Shown here one piece after another: positions 32,916 to 41,732 of a stretch of 64,000 bases of DNA. The notes under the pieces are model-generated. The model searched no databases. It saw only the letters and a program-made list of their open reading frames with translations, and was not told where the DNA came from. The DNA lies in NCBI RefSeq assembly GCF_000166055.1, contig NC_014664.1, forward strand, positions 2,238,001 to 2,302,000. Reading direction: 5' to 3'. The translations under genes were made by a program, and so were the position numbers. Source of the stretch: Rhodomicrobium vannielii ATCC 17100. Its GTDB lineage: Bacteria > Pseudomonadota > Alphaproteobacteria > Rhizobiales > Rhodomicrobiaceae. How positions within the stretch are numbered: position 1 is the first letter of the stretch; each line of letters begins with the position of its first letter.

Positions 32916-34352
32916 ATGTCTACGGACTCCCGCGCGCCTCGCGGGTCGCTTAAACGCGATCATTTGTCGTTTCTCGATGTCGTCGCTCAGGCCATCGGCA
33001 TCATTGCGCCATCTGGCACACCCGCCTTCGTCTTTCTCGGCGTCTTCGCGACCGCCGGTAACGCGCTTTGGCTTGCGTATCTGTTCGCAACGCTCGCGCT
33101 GTTGCTTCTCTCTTTCAACATCACCGCGTTTTCCCGCCGCTCGGCATCGCCCGGCGCGCTCTACACCTTCGCGGGGCAGGGCCTCGGCGCATTCTGGGGC
33201 AGCATCACCGGCTGGTCGCTCGTGATCGCCTATCTCTTCACGGCGGGCGCGGTCGTAGCGGGCGCGGTGAATTATGCGCTCGTCGTGCTGCATGCCGTTT
33301 TCGGGCCATTCGCGGATGTGGCGGCATCGGTTGCAATCGCCGCCCTGTTGGTCTTCATCGCGTTCTACGTGGCGTGGCGAAGCATCAAGCTTTCCACGCG
33401 CCTGACGCTCACGCTCGAAGCCGTTACGGTCATCGCTATCCTAACGATTGCCGTACTGTGGCTCCTCCGCGCGCCGAACCCCGTCGATAGCGCCCAGCTT
33501 CGTCTCGATGGCGTGACCGCGGATCAAGTGCGGCTCGGCCTCGTGCTCGCCTTCTTCAGCTTCGTCGGCTTCGAGGGCGCAACCGTGCTCGGTCACGAGG
33601 CGAGGAACCCGCTGCGCGTCATTCCCCGCGCTGTGATTGTGACGGTGCTCTCCGTCGGTCTCTTCTTCGTCTTCACAGGTTACGTGCTCGTCGCCGCCTT
33701 TCAGGGCGCCGCAACCGGTCTCGACAAGGTGGACGCGCCGCTTTCCGTTCTCGCGACGAGCGTCGGCCTGGAACCGCTCGGCCTTCTGATCGCGGCGGGC
33801 GTTGCGGCAAGCTTCTTCGCGTCGGCGCTCGGCAGCATCAACGCGGGTGCGCGCATCATCTACTCGCTGTCGCGGCATGGCATCATCTTCGGCCGCGCGG
33901 GCGATGCGCATGAAACGCACGCGACGCCGCATGTGGCCGTGGCCATCTCCGCCGCCATCGCCGCGCTGCTCGCCCTGCCGCTGATCGGCGCGGGCATCGG
34001 CCTGCTCGATGTCTTCGCCTATCTCGGAACCATCGCGACGCTCGGCTTCCTCACAACCTACATCCTCGTCGCCATCGCCGCGCCGGTGTTCCTCAGGTCG
34101 CGCGGCGAACTGCGCATCCATCACGTGTTGGTCTCGGTGCTGTCGATCCTGCTCCTGACGTTGCCAGTCATCGGCGTGCTCTATCCGGTCCCGGATTATC
34201 CGCTCAACATCCTGCCCTATGTCTTCCTTGGGCTCCTGCTGATCGGCGGGCTTCAATTCGTCATCCTTCGCTGGAGGTCGCCCAAAGTGCTGGACGTCAT
34301 CCAGAAGGATCTGAACGAATCCGCTACTCCGGCTGCCGTCGCCGCCGAGTAG
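32916..34352 (+). CDS. APC-superfamily amino acid permease
   Basis: A 478-residue inner-membrane transporter with about 12-13 hydrophobic segments. APC features are the N-terminal LSFLDVVAQAIGIIAPSGTP in TM1, SFNITAFSRRSASPGALYTF in the TM2-TM3 region and FFSFVGFEGATVLGHEARNP in the TM6 helix. Substrate is not evident; neighbours suggest a sulfur amino acid or an amine. ATG 32916 has CGGAGCA upstream; a start at 32868 would add residues without a site. The aminotransferase gene follows after 8 bases, so the two are co-expressed and may take up and transaminate the same compound. Confidence 0.88.
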   Translation: MSTDSRAPRGSLKRDHLSFLDVVAQAIGIIAPSGTPAFVFLGVFATAGNALWLAYLFATLALLLLSFNITAFSRRSASPGALYTFAGQGLGAFWGSITGWSLVIAYLFTAGAVVAGAVNYALVVLHAVFGPFADVAASVAIAALLVFIAFYVAWRSIKLSTRLTLTLEAVTVIAILTIAVLWLLRAPNPVDSAQLRLDGVTADQVRLGLVLAFFSFVGFEGATVLGHEARNPLRVIPRAVIVTVLSVGLFFVFTGYVLVAAFQGAATGLDKVDAPLSVLATSVGLEPLGLLIAAGVAASFFASALGSINAGARIIYSLSRHGIIFGRAGDAHETHATPHVAVAISAAIAALLALPLIGAGIGLLDVFAYLGTIATLGFLTTYILVAIAAPVFLRSRGELRIHHVLVSVLSILLLTLPVIGVLYPVPDYPLNILPYVFLGLLLIGGLQFVILRWRSPKVLDVIQKDLNESATPAAVAAE

Positions 34353-34360
34353 CCGCTGCA

Positions 34361-35722
34361 ATGTCTGACATCAAGAGGCCGACGACAGCGGCCGCGTGGG
34401 TGGAGGCTGACCGCCTCCACCTTCTGCATCCCCAGCATCATCCATCGGAACAGCAAAACCCCATCATCTGGAGCCGGGGGGAAGGAGCGACACTCTACGA
34501 TACGGAAGGCCGCGCTTATCTCGACGGTCTGTCCGGCATGTGGAACGTCCATCTTGGGCATGGGCGCTGGGAGCTTGTGGAGGCGGCCTCGCGCCAGCTT
34601 TCCACGCTCGCCTTCGCCACGGCCTATGCGGGCGCGACACACGAACCGGCGATCCGGCTTGCCGAGCGGCTCAAGAAGATTGCGCCTGCGGGGATTGAGT
34701 CTTTCTTCTTCACCACGAGCGGCAGCGAGGCGACGGATACCTCGATCCGCACGGCGCGCTGGTTCTGGCGAGCGCAAGGCAAACCGGCGAAGACGAAGAT
34801 CATCGCGCGCGAGTGGTCCTATCACGGCTCGACGATCGGGGCGGCGAGCGCAACCGGAGTCGATGAGTTCAGCGAGGGCTTCGGCCCGCGCCTGCCAGGG
34901 TTCCTGCATATCCCGTCGCCCTATCCATACCGCTTCGACGGCGATGGTGAGGCGGCGGCGGATCTGCTGGAAGCTGCCATCCTTCGCGAAGGGCCGGAAA
35001 CGGTTGCCGCATTCATCGCGGAGCCGGTTCAAGGCGGCGGAGGTGGCGTCATCGTGCCGCCGGACGGCTACTTCGAGCGCATCCGCGAAATCTGCGACAG
35101 CCACGACGTGCTGTTCATCGCGGATGAGGTGATTACCGGGTTCGGGCGCACGGGCAAATGGTTCGCCCTCGAGCATTGGGGCATCGCGCCCGACATCGTG
35201 CAGTTTGCCAAGGGCATCACCAGCGGCTACGTCCCGCTCGGCGGCATAGGCATCAGTGCGCGCATCAAGGATGTGCTCGACGGCGCAGAGTCAGACCGGC
35301 GTTGGTGGCACGGCTTCACGGCCTCGGCGCATCCGGTAGCCTGCGCCGTTGCGCTGGAGACCTTGCGTATTATCGACGAGGAACGCCTCGTCGAGCGGGC
35401 GGCCGGGCAAGGGGGGGCTCTGCTCGGCCGTCTGCGCGAGGCTCTCGGCTGGCACCCCCATGTCGGCGAGGTGCGCGGCCTTGGCCTGCTCGCGGGCGTG
35501 GAACTTGTCGCCGACCGGCGCACACGCGCGCGCTTCGCTCCTGAGTTCCGCATCGCATCGAAGCTGCGTGCCGAACTTCTGGCGCGCGGCCTCTACACCC
35601 GCATCGTGAACGACACGATCTGCCTCGCCCCGCCGCTCACCACCACCGACACGGACCTGTCCCGCATCGCCGACATCGTCATCGATGCGGTGGAGACGGT
35701 CTGTCGCCCCACAAAATCATAG
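34361..35722 (+). CDS. Class III PLP-dependent aminotransferase
   Basis: A 453-residue aminotransferase of the omega-amino-acid/putrescine group. Motifs: GLSGMWNVHLGHGRWELVEA (substrate region), FFFTTSGSEATDTSIRTARW (phosphate-binding turn), EPVQGGGGGVIVPPDGYFE, DEVITGFGRTGKWF (Asp that pairs with the pyridine nitrogen) and FAKGITSGYVPLGG with the PLP lysine. It transfers an amino group from an omega-amine or amino acid to a keto acid such as pyruvate. Specific substrate unknown; the permease 8 bases upstream and CMD-family gene 9 bases downstream form one operon. Confidence 0.92.
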   Translation: MSDIKRPTTAAAWVEADRLHLLHPQHHPSEQQNPIIWSRGEGATLYDTEGRAYLDGLSGMWNVHLGHGRWELVEAASRQLSTLAFATAYAGATHEPAIRLAERLKKIAPAGIESFFFTTSGSEATDTSIRTARWFWRAQGKPAKTKIIAREWSYHGSTIGAASATGVDEFSEGFGPRLPGFLHIPSPYPYRFDGDGEAAADLLEAAILREGPETVAAFIAEPVQGGGGGVIVPPDGYFERIREICDSHDVLFIADEVITGFGRTGKWFALEHWGIAPDIVQFAKGITSGYVPLGGIGISARIKDVLDGAESDRRWWHGFTASAHPVACAVALETLRIIDEERLVERAAGQGGALLGRLREALGWHPHVGEVRGLGLLAGVELVADRRTRARFAPEFRIASKLRAELLARGLYTRIVNDTICLAPPLTTTDTDLSRIADIVIDAVETVCRPTKS

Positions 35723-35731
35723 GAAAACGCC

Positions 35732-36271
35732 ATGTCCCGCATCCCGCCCGTCGATCTCGAAACCGCGCCGCCCGACATCCGGCGACGGCACGACGCCCTC
35801 ATCAAGACGCACGCACTCACCAACATGAAGGCGGTGCTGCTGCATTCGCCCGTGGCGCTCGACGCCGTGCTCGAATGGTACAAGCTGTTCGACCGCGTGA
35901 AGCCATTCCTCGGAGAGCGCGAGGCAGTGCTGTTCTGCTTCGCCATCTCGCGCGCGAATGCCTGCGAGCTTTGCACCACCTTCATGCGCCGCGCGATCAT
36001 CGGCTGGGGCGAAGACCCTGAAAACCTGAACCTCGCCCCCCGCGAGCAGGCGATCTGGGATTACGGCTGGCAGCTTGCGAAAGACCCGAACCGCATCGGC
36101 GACGCGCTTTACGCCCGCCTCGCGGCGCATTTTTCGCCGGCCGAAATCGTGGACCTCACCGTGTTCGGCGCGCTGATGATCGTGAACAACGTCTTCAACA
36201 GCGCGCTTCGCATCGACGCGGACGAGAGCCTCGATCCCTACCGCATCGACCCCGAAACCTATTTCTCCTGA
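35732..36271 (+). CDS. Carboxymuconolactone-decarboxylase/AhpD-family protein
   Basis: A 179-residue all-helical protein of the CMD/AhpD superfamily. The redox-type CxxC is present in RANACELCTTFMRR (Cys78 and Cys81), followed by a C-terminal helix pair with FSPAEIVDLTVFGALMIVNN. CxxC members act as alkylhydroperoxidases or thiol-disulfide reductants; a thiol role would suit the sulfur context. It lies 9 bases from the aminotransferase and 9 from metY, so it is part of that operon. Substrate unknown. Confidence 0.8.
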   Translation: MSRIPPVDLETAPPDIRRRHDALIKTHALTNMKAVLLHSPVALDAVLEWYKLFDRVKPFLGEREAVLFCFAISRANACELCTTFMRRAIIGWGEDPENLNLAPREQAIWDYGWQLAKDPNRIGDALYARLAAHFSPAEIVDLTVFGALMIVNNVFNSALRIDADESLDPYRIDPETYFS

Positions 36272-36280
36272 GAGGACATC

Positions 36281-37576
36281 ATGAGCGAGCGCAAATACGG
36301 CTTTGCCACGCAGCAGCTTCACGCTGGCCAGACGCCCGATCCCGTGACTGGCGCGCGGGCGGTGCCCATCTATCAGACCACGTCCTTCGTGTTCAAGGAT
36401 TTCGCGTCGGCCAAGGCCATCAGTTCGGTCGAGGAATTCGGCTTCGACTATACGCGCATCACCAACCCGACGAACGAGGTGCTCGAAAACCGCATCGCGG
36501 CGCTGGAAGGCGGGACAGGCGCGCTTTCGGTCGCGTCTGGTTCGGCGGCGACGGCCTATTCCATCCTGAACATCACGCATGCGGGCCACGAGATCGTCGC
36601 GGCGAAGACCCTTTACGGCGGCTCGTTCAACCTGTTCCAGAACACGCTGCCGAAGCACGGCGTCAGGACGACGCTCGTCGATCCTGCCGACACCGACAAT
36701 TTCGAGCGCGCCATCAATGAGCGGACGCGCGCGCTCTTCGTCGAAACCATCGGCAACCCCGACATCAACGTCATCGACTTCGAAGCCGTGGCGCGCATCG
36801 CCGAGCGGAACGGCATCCCGCTCATCGTCGATAACACCTTCGCCACACCCTACCTGTTCCGCCCGTTCGACTACGGCGCGAATATCTCGGTGCATTCGGC
36901 AACGAAGTTTATCGGCGGCCACGGCACGAGCATCGGCGGCCTGATCGTGGACGGCGGCAATTTCAACTGGGCGAACGGCAAGTTCCCCGACTTCACGACG
37001 CCCGACCCGGCCTATAGCGGCTTCGTCCATTGGGACAAATGGGGCAACTATCCGGGCGTGGGCAACATCGCCTACATCATCAAGGCGCGATTGCATTATT
37101 TGCGCGACCTCGGCGCGAGCCTGAGCCCGTTCAACGCATTCCTCTTCTTGCAGGGACTTGAGACGCTGTCCTTCCGGCTGGAGCGCCAGATCGCGAATGC
37201 GCAGGCCATCGCCGAATGGCTTGAGGCAAACCCGGAAGTGGAGTGGGTGAACTATCCTGGCCTTGCGAGCAGCCCCCACCACGAGCTTGCGCGGAAATAT
37301 CTGCCGAAGGGGCCGGGGTCCATTCTGACTTTCGGCGTGAAGGGCGGCTTCGAGCGCGCAAAGAAGCTCATCGAAAGCGTGAAGCTGTTCTCCTTCCTCG
37401 CCAATGTGGGGGACTCGAAATCGCTGATCGTGCATCCGGCGACCGTCACGCACGGCCAACTTACCGAAGCGGAACAACTGCTCGCGGGCGTGAAGCCGAA
37501 CCAGATCCGACTGTCCGTCGGCACGGAGGACGTGGACGACCTCATCTGGGATCTGGAGCAGGCTCTCGCTGCGTGA
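36281..37576 (+). CDS. metY: O-acetylhomoserine sulfhydrylase (MetY)
   Basis: The 431-residue PLP enzyme of the Cys/Met metabolism family makes homocysteine from O-acetylhomoserine and sulfide, or methionine with methanethiol. Landmarks: GFATQQLHAGQTPDPVTGAR at the N-terminus, YTRITNPTNEVLENRIAALE, ASGSAATAYSILN, DNTFATPYL and SATKFIGGHGTSIGG with the PLP lysine; the long insert WANGKFPDFTTPDPAYSG is characteristic of MetY over MetB/MetZ. It closes the permease operon and is followed by a terminator. The MetX-like enzyme at 39651-40697 could supply the acetylated acceptor. Confidence 0.95.
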   Translation: MSERKYGFATQQLHAGQTPDPVTGARAVPIYQTTSFVFKDFASAKAISSVEEFGFDYTRITNPTNEVLENRIAALEGGTGALSVASGSAATAYSILNITHAGHEIVAAKTLYGGSFNLFQNTLPKHGVRTTLVDPADTDNFERAINERTRALFVETIGNPDINVIDFEAVARIAERNGIPLIVDNTFATPYLFRPFDYGANISVHSATKFIGGHGTSIGGLIVDGGNFNWANGKFPDFTTPDPAYSGFVHWDKWGNYPGVGNIAYIIKARLHYLRDLGASLSPFNAFLFLQGLETLSFRLERQIANAQAIAEWLEANPEVEWVNYPGLASSPHHELARKYLPKGPGSILTFGVKGGFERAKKLIESVKLFSFLANVGDSKSLIVHPATVTHGQLTEAEQLLAGVKPNQIRLSVGTEDVDDLIWDLEQALAA

Positions 37577-37689
37577 CACAGACCTCGGCCGCGCGGTGCG
37601 TCTCGCTGCCGAAGCGTCTGTAGCGCATGAATGGCGTCACCGCTGGCCAGGCCTGTGGTGCATCAGCGCCGAGACGCTGGACAGAAAAT

Positions 37690-37734
37690 CTCCCGGACCG
37701 GCGCTATCGCGGCACGATCCGGGAGCTGTGTTTT
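37690..37734 (+). terminator. Terminator of metY operon
   Basis: CTCCCGGA (37690-37697) pairs with TCCGGGAG (37718-37725), with inner GC-rich pairing in the 20-base loop, followed by CTGTGTTTT (37726-37734). It lies about 110 bases past the metY stop and just beyond the 3' end of the convergent gene. Confidence 0.65.
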
Positions 37735-38086
37735 ACTTCTTCTTGTCGCTTTTGCCCTCTTTCTTCTCGGCCGCAGCATAATAGGGCGAGGAAATCTCGC
37801 GGCTCGCATCGGCCACCACGTCGCCGTCGAACAGCTTGACCGAAAGGGTTCCGCCGAGTTGCTTCGCCGCGGCCGCGAGATAACCTTCCGCGTAGGCCCT
37901 CGCGTTTTCAACGCTGTCGAATTCGTAGAAGCCGCCAATGGAATGGGTGTTGATGCCGGCGAGCCAGGTTTTGCTCTTCAGCCCCTTCTCCTTCTTCATC
38001 GCGACGTTGATGGACGGCCAGTCGATGTCGTTGAAGGGGATGGCAACCTGTATTTCCGCGTAGAGATATACTTTCTTGATGCTCAT
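37733..38086 (-). CDS. YdhR-like putative monooxygenase-fold protein
   Basis: A 117-residue protein. The segments AEIQVAIPFNDIDWPSINVA, KGLKSKTWLAGINTHSIGGF and YEFDSVENARAYAEGYLAAA match the small ferredoxin-fold YdhR family (dimeric, related to antibiotic-biosynthesis monooxygenases), followed by a lysine-rich tail. The start at 38086 is clear: GAGGAG 8 bases upstream and the domain begins at once. It is 16 bases downstream of the SDR gene, in the same operon. Biochemical role of the family is not established. Confidence 0.7.
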   Translation of the reverse strand: MSIKKVYLYAEIQVAIPFNDIDWPSINVAMKKEKGLKSKTWLAGINTHSIGGFYEFDSVENARAYAEGYLAAAAKQLGGTLSVKLFDGDVVADASREISSPYYAAAEKKEGKSDKKK

Positions 38087-38102
38087 AGGGTTTCTCCTCG
38101 GG

Positions 38103-38858
38103 TTAAAATGTTTCCTTGAATGGACGCAGATCGAGTTCATGCGTCCAGGCGCTTTTGTGCTGACGATGCAGCGTCCAATAGGCGTCCGCAATTGCGTCAG
38201 GCTCCAGGAGGCCATCCTTGCCCTTTGACTCGACGTAGGCGGCGAATTGTCCGCGCGCATAGTCGCCGTCGATCACACCGTCGATGATCACGTGGGCCAC
38301 ATGGATGCCCTCAGGGCCGAATTCTCGCGCGAGCCCTTGGGCGACCGCACGCAAGGCGGCCTTTGCGGAGGCGAACGCCGCAAACGGTGGCCGCGCCCGA
38401 AGCGACGCTGTTGCGCCAGTGAAGATCAGGGTTCCCTTGTTGCGCGACACCAGCCGCTGCATGGCCTCGCGCCCAAAAAGAAAGCCGCCGAATGCATTCT
38501 GCTTCCACAAAGATTCGAAGATGTCGGGAGGCGTTTCGAGCAGCGGCAGCGCGACGTTGTTCCCGACATTATAGACCGCGAGTTCGAGCGTGTTCTTCTT
38601 GTCCGCGAGGTCGAAAAGGCGGCGCACATCGGCGTCGAGCGTGACATCGGCTGCGACTGGCGTGGCGACACCGCCAGCATCGCGGATGGTGGCGGCGACT
38701 GCTTCAAGCCGTTCGAGCGTTCGTCCGGCAATGATAACGTGAAGACCCTCAGACGCAAAACGGCGTGCCAGCGCCGCCCCGAGCCCGTTCGGTGTGCCGA
38801 CGCCCGCAACGACGGCGACGCCCTGCTTCGACCGTCTTTTAGAAACCTGTTTCGCCAT
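38103..38858 (-). CDS. Short-chain dehydrogenase-like protein lacking the catalytic tyrosine
   Basis: A 251-residue Rossmann protein. The nucleotide motif is AVVAGVGTPNGLGAALARRF near the N-terminus, followed by AGRTLERLEAV and VYNVGNNVALPLLE (for NNAG). In the active-site block GATASLRARPPFAAFASAK the YxxxK tyrosine is phenylalanine (FASAK), although Ser and Lys remain. It may bind NAD(P) without classical reduction, or belong to a divergent subgroup. ATG 38858 follows AAGG. It is in an operon with the YdhR-like gene; the DUF938 gene lies 106 bases upstream. Confidence 0.82.
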   Translation of the reverse strand: MAKQVSKRRSKQGVAVVAGVGTPNGLGAALARRFASEGLHVIIAGRTLERLEAVAATIRDAGGVATPVAADVTLDADVRRLFDLADKKNTLELAVYNVGNNVALPLLETPPDIFESLWKQNAFGGFLFGREAMQRLVSRNKGTLIFTGATASLRARPPFAAFASAKAALRAVAQGLAREFGPEGIHVAHVIIDGVIDGDYARGQFAAYVESKGKDGLLEPDAIADAYWTLHRQHKSAWTHELDLRPFKETF

Positions 38859-38964
38859 GAAAGACCTTTCCTGGGCGCGGCTGCGTGCCTGCGCCCAGGA
38901 TGTGGGGTCGATTGCGGCTGCTGCCATTCAAGGCAACCGCCTCTGTTTCAAGATGATGCCCGCT

Positions 38965-39618
38965 CTATTCCCGACCGAAAACGAGGATGAAGTTGTTGGC
39001 GGGGAGATCGAGGCGCTGCTTCAGAACGATCCCGTGCTTGCTCGCCGCCTTTTCGAGATCGCGCACATCTTTCAGGCCCCACTCGGGCACTTTCGCTGCG
39101 AGGATTTCCTTGTCGAACTCTTCGTTCGAGGCCGTCGTGTAGGCACCGTCGATCTTGAACGGTCCGTAGATCGCAACGAAGCCACCCGGCTTGAGTGCGT
39201 GCGCGGCAAGGGCCGCAATACCGTCCGCGATGGAGACGGGCGCGACCTGAAAAATGTTGATGACGAAGATGACGTCGTAGAGTGGGTTATTGGCTTCGGG
39301 CCACGTCGATGGATCGGTGAGATCGATCTTCACCGGGTCGAGGACATTCGTGTTGCCAACTTCATCCCTGTTCCTGCGGATCGCGGGGAAGACATCGGTA
39401 TCGTAATCCGACGGCTGGAACCGAAGCCCCGGAAATTCCGGCGCGAAGAAATTGATGTGCTGGCCGCTACCGGTTGCAAGCTCCAGCACGTCGCCGGAAG
39501 CGGGAAACAGCGTCTTGAAGGCATCAAGGATCGGACCGCGATTGCGCTTGCCCGCCCACGCCACATAGGGGCTCAACGGATACGGATCGATCGGAGGGCG
39601 GTCTTCCGGAATTGTCAT
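38965..39618 (-). CDS. DUF938-family SAM-dependent methyltransferase
   Basis: A 217-residue class I methyltransferase. Motif I is GDVLELATGSGQHINFFAPE; acidic loop LRFQPSDYDTDVF; then YDVIFVINIFQVAP and LKPGGFVAIYGPFKIDGAYT, all characteristic of DUF938. The substrate of the family is unknown. The ATG at 39618 is used because the frame upstream (to 39915) is the shadow of the MetX-like gene. It lies 32 bases after that gene, so the two are probably co-transcribed; context makes a small sulfur compound a reasonable guess for its substrate. Confidence 0.85.
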   Translation of the reverse strand: MTIPEDRPPIDPYPLSPYVAWAGKRNRGPILDAFKTLFPASGDVLELATGSGQHINFFAPEFPGLRFQPSDYDTDVFPAIRRNRDEVGNTNVLDPVKIDLTDPSTWPEANNPLYDVIFVINIFQVAPVSIADGIAALAAHALKPGGFVAIYGPFKIDGAYTTASNEEFDKEILAAKVPEWGLKDVRDLEKAASKHGIVLKQRLDLPANNFILVFGRE

Positions 39619-39650
39619 GGCAGGCCTTTCTTGCACTGGGGGAGGGTTGC

Positions 39651-40697
39651 TTACGCTTGCGCGAGAAGCTCTTTCAGGTAGCCGTCGACCGTTTCGCGAT
39701 ACGCGGCTTCGGTCGCGAAAAGAGCGAGATGGCCCCAGTCGGACGAAACCAGCTTCAGTTCGCTGTCCGGGATCAGTTCCTGCTCGGCGGCGACATCCTT
39801 GAGCGGGAAGAACGCGTCGTTTTCGATGGCGATGACGAAAGTCTTCGCCGTGATCCGGGCGAAGGCTTCCTTGAGGCTGCCGCCAGCGTTGCGGCCGACA
39901 TCGTGATCGCGCCATTTTCGGGCGAGCAGGATCAGGTTGTTCGGATCTTGCGGGAGGAAGTGACCTTCGAGGAAGCCGCGCAGGAAGTCCTCAGCGGAAG
40001 AGAAGCCCAGATCAAGCCAGCCCTCGTTCGTGTATAGCGCGGGCGAGAACCCGGAAGCCGCGAACAGGCGAGCGTGGCGACGAAGGCCCCGCTGCACGGC
40101 GGCCTTGTCCGCATACCACCCGCCATCGAAGGCCGGATCGCTCGCGATGGCTTCGATGAATGTCTCAACGAGCAGCTTGGTGTAAGGCGTCCCGCGCCCC
40201 AGTCCGGCGATGGGCGCCGCGCGCTGGACCGCGTCGGGGAAGCGGATCGCCCATTCGTAGGTTTGCTGTGCGCCCATCGAGCCGCCGAGTACGAGGGCGA
40301 GCTTTTCGATGCCGAATTTTTCCGTCACGAGCTTGTGCTGAGCCCGCACGTCGTCGCCGATCGTGACGCTCGGGAAAGCGGCCGCGTTGAAGGGGATCGG
40401 CGTATTGCTGGGCGAGGCCGAAAGGCCGTTGCCGATCTGGTTCACGAGTATGATGAAATAGCGCGAGGGATCGAGCGCGCGCCCTTCGCCGATGTAAGCC
40501 AGTTCGAGGATCTTGTTCGTGCCCGAGTACCAAGTCGGGAAGAGGATCGCGTTGTCCTTCTTCTCAGAGAGCGTTCCAAAGGTCGCGTAGGCCAAGTTGA
40601 GATTTCTAAGCTTCCCGCCGCTTTCGAGTTCGAAATCGCCGATGTCTACCGTCTGAAACGGCCCGTGAATGTCCTGCGAGTAATAGTTATCAGCCAC
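39651..40697 (-). CDS. MetX-family acyltransferase / alpha-beta hydrolase
   Basis: A 348-residue alpha/beta-hydrolase-fold protein of the homoserine O-acetyltransferase family. The nucleophile elbow is LVLGGSMGAQQTYEWA (Ser), with acid in AIENDAFFPLKD and His in SDWGHLALF. LNLAYATFGTLSEKKDNAIL and NQIGNGLSASPSN fit the MetX-like branch that is often annotated as homoserine acetyltransferase but may be a hydrolase. Start at GTG 40697 gives ADNYYSQDIHGPFQ, the usual N-terminus; an earlier GTG at 40727 is possible. Pairing with metY nearby suggests O-acetylhomoserine synthesis. Confidence 0.8.
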   Translation of the reverse strand: MADNYYSQDIHGPFQTVDIGDFELESGGKLRNLNLAYATFGTLSEKKDNAILFPTWYSGTNKILELAYIGEGRALDPSRYFIILVNQIGNGLSASPSNTPIPFNAAAFPSVTIGDDVRAQHKLVTEKFGIEKLALVLGGSMGAQQTYEWAIRFPDAVQRAAPIAGLGRGTPYTKLLVETFIEAIASDPAFDGGWYADKAAVQRGLRRHARLFAASGFSPALYTNEGWLDLGFSSAEDFLRGFLEGHFLPQDPNNLILLARKWRDHDVGRNAGGSLKEAFARITAKTFVIAIENDAFFPLKDVAAEQELIPDSELKLVSSDWGHLALFATEAAYRETVDGYLKELLAQA

Positions 40698-40747
40698 CGC
40701 TCTCTGCCCCGAATAGCAGTCCGACACGGCGCTCCCGAGAGGAAGCC

Positions 40748-41118
40748 ATGTGGCTGCGAGGTAGTATGTCGATCATCATTATGAACAAACGGTCGCGCAT
40801 CACAAGGCCGCAGGCGATAAAAGCAAAGCCGCTGCGCAGGAATCGTCTTGAGCGCAACCGCAGTCGCGTGGACGCCGATGATCGGAGCAAACTTCTGTGG
40901 CGAAGCAGGGGCTTTGCAGAAACCTATTATGTGCTGAGCGGTACGGCGCGCTGGACGGCGGAGGGCGTGACACACGAGCGCGCGCCGGGCTCGTTCATTC
41001 TCATCCGTCGAACATCGTGCATGTGATGGAAACGGGCGACGAGCCGCTCATTGCCGCCTACACTTGGACGGGCGACGTAGAGACGCTTTCGAGCTTTACC
41101 AACCCGGCAGTGCGCTGA
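40748..41118 (+). pseudogene. Frameshifted cupin, DMSP-lyase-like
   Basis: Two overlapping frames together give one cupin domain: FAETYYVLSGTARWTAEGV, HERAPGSFIL, then in the next frame HPSNIVHVMETGDEPLIAAY and TWTGDVETLSSF. Restoring one C near 41001 (CTCATCCG to CTCCATCCG) rejoins them as ILHPSNIVH. The pattern resembles the dimethylsulfoniopropionate-lyase cupin family, also found outside marine DMSP users. The N-terminal half of such a protein is not recognisable. A sequencing error cannot be excluded from one sequence. Confidence 0.55.
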
Positions 41119-41270
41119 CCCATTGCGGTTTAGGCTACGACAACATTAAACAACAATGCTTGGGCGCGTCGAGTGCTCGAAGGATCGCTGCGCCTCGTAT
41201 CACGGTGCAGTCGCCGCTTCGGTGGAGCGATTCGCAACATCGAGCGGCAACGAACCGAGCGCGTCGACCC

Positions 41271-41462
41271 TTACGAGAAGATGCTGAGCGTGCGCCGTTC
41301 ATCGTCAGAAACCAATTCGGCAACGACCGAGCCAGCTGTGTACGGCACATACGTCGCGGCGGCCTCTTTCGGATTATGGTGCGCATAGTTTGCGCCTTCC
41401 ACAAGCGCACGAACGATGGCCGCAGCTGTGGATTTGTACCGCTTCGACAGCCGGGGCGGCAA
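41271..41462 (-). pseudogene. Possible substrate-binding-protein fragment
   Basis: The minus strand reads KSTAAAIVRALVEGANYAHH and NPKEAAATYVPYTAGSVVAE, similar to the late helical segment of nitrate/sulfonate-type ABC substrate-binding proteins, with no full gene around it. It directly abuts an IS5-type fragment. Weakly supported. Confidence 0.3.
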
Positions 41463-41464
41463 CG

Positions 41465-41568
41465 CGCGGGATCAGCGGCTCAATGAGCGCCCATTTCTCA
41501 TCGGTCAAGTCGCTCGGATAGCGAAGCCGGATGCGCTCGGATAAACTGCGGCTCTCGTTCGTACACAT
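41465..41568 (-). pseudogene. IS5-family transposase N-terminal fragment
   Basis: From ATG 41568 the minus strand reads RLRYPSDLTDEKWALIEPLI, the standard N-terminus of IS5-type transposases, and then loses similarity near 41470. With the C-terminal IS5 fragment at 21801-22140 it brackets the sulfur region. Confidence 0.7.
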
Positions 41569-41732
41569 CGACCGGTTCCAATGCCTGCGACATGTTTTCA
41601 GACGGACACCAAGGAACAGCGCGCCGAGGACGGTACTATTATAATAGTTATAATATATTGATATTGCGTAACAAATTTTCTTGCGATATTCACGCAATAA
41701 TCGTTTTTGTGCGTTTGGCCACCTTCCTTATC

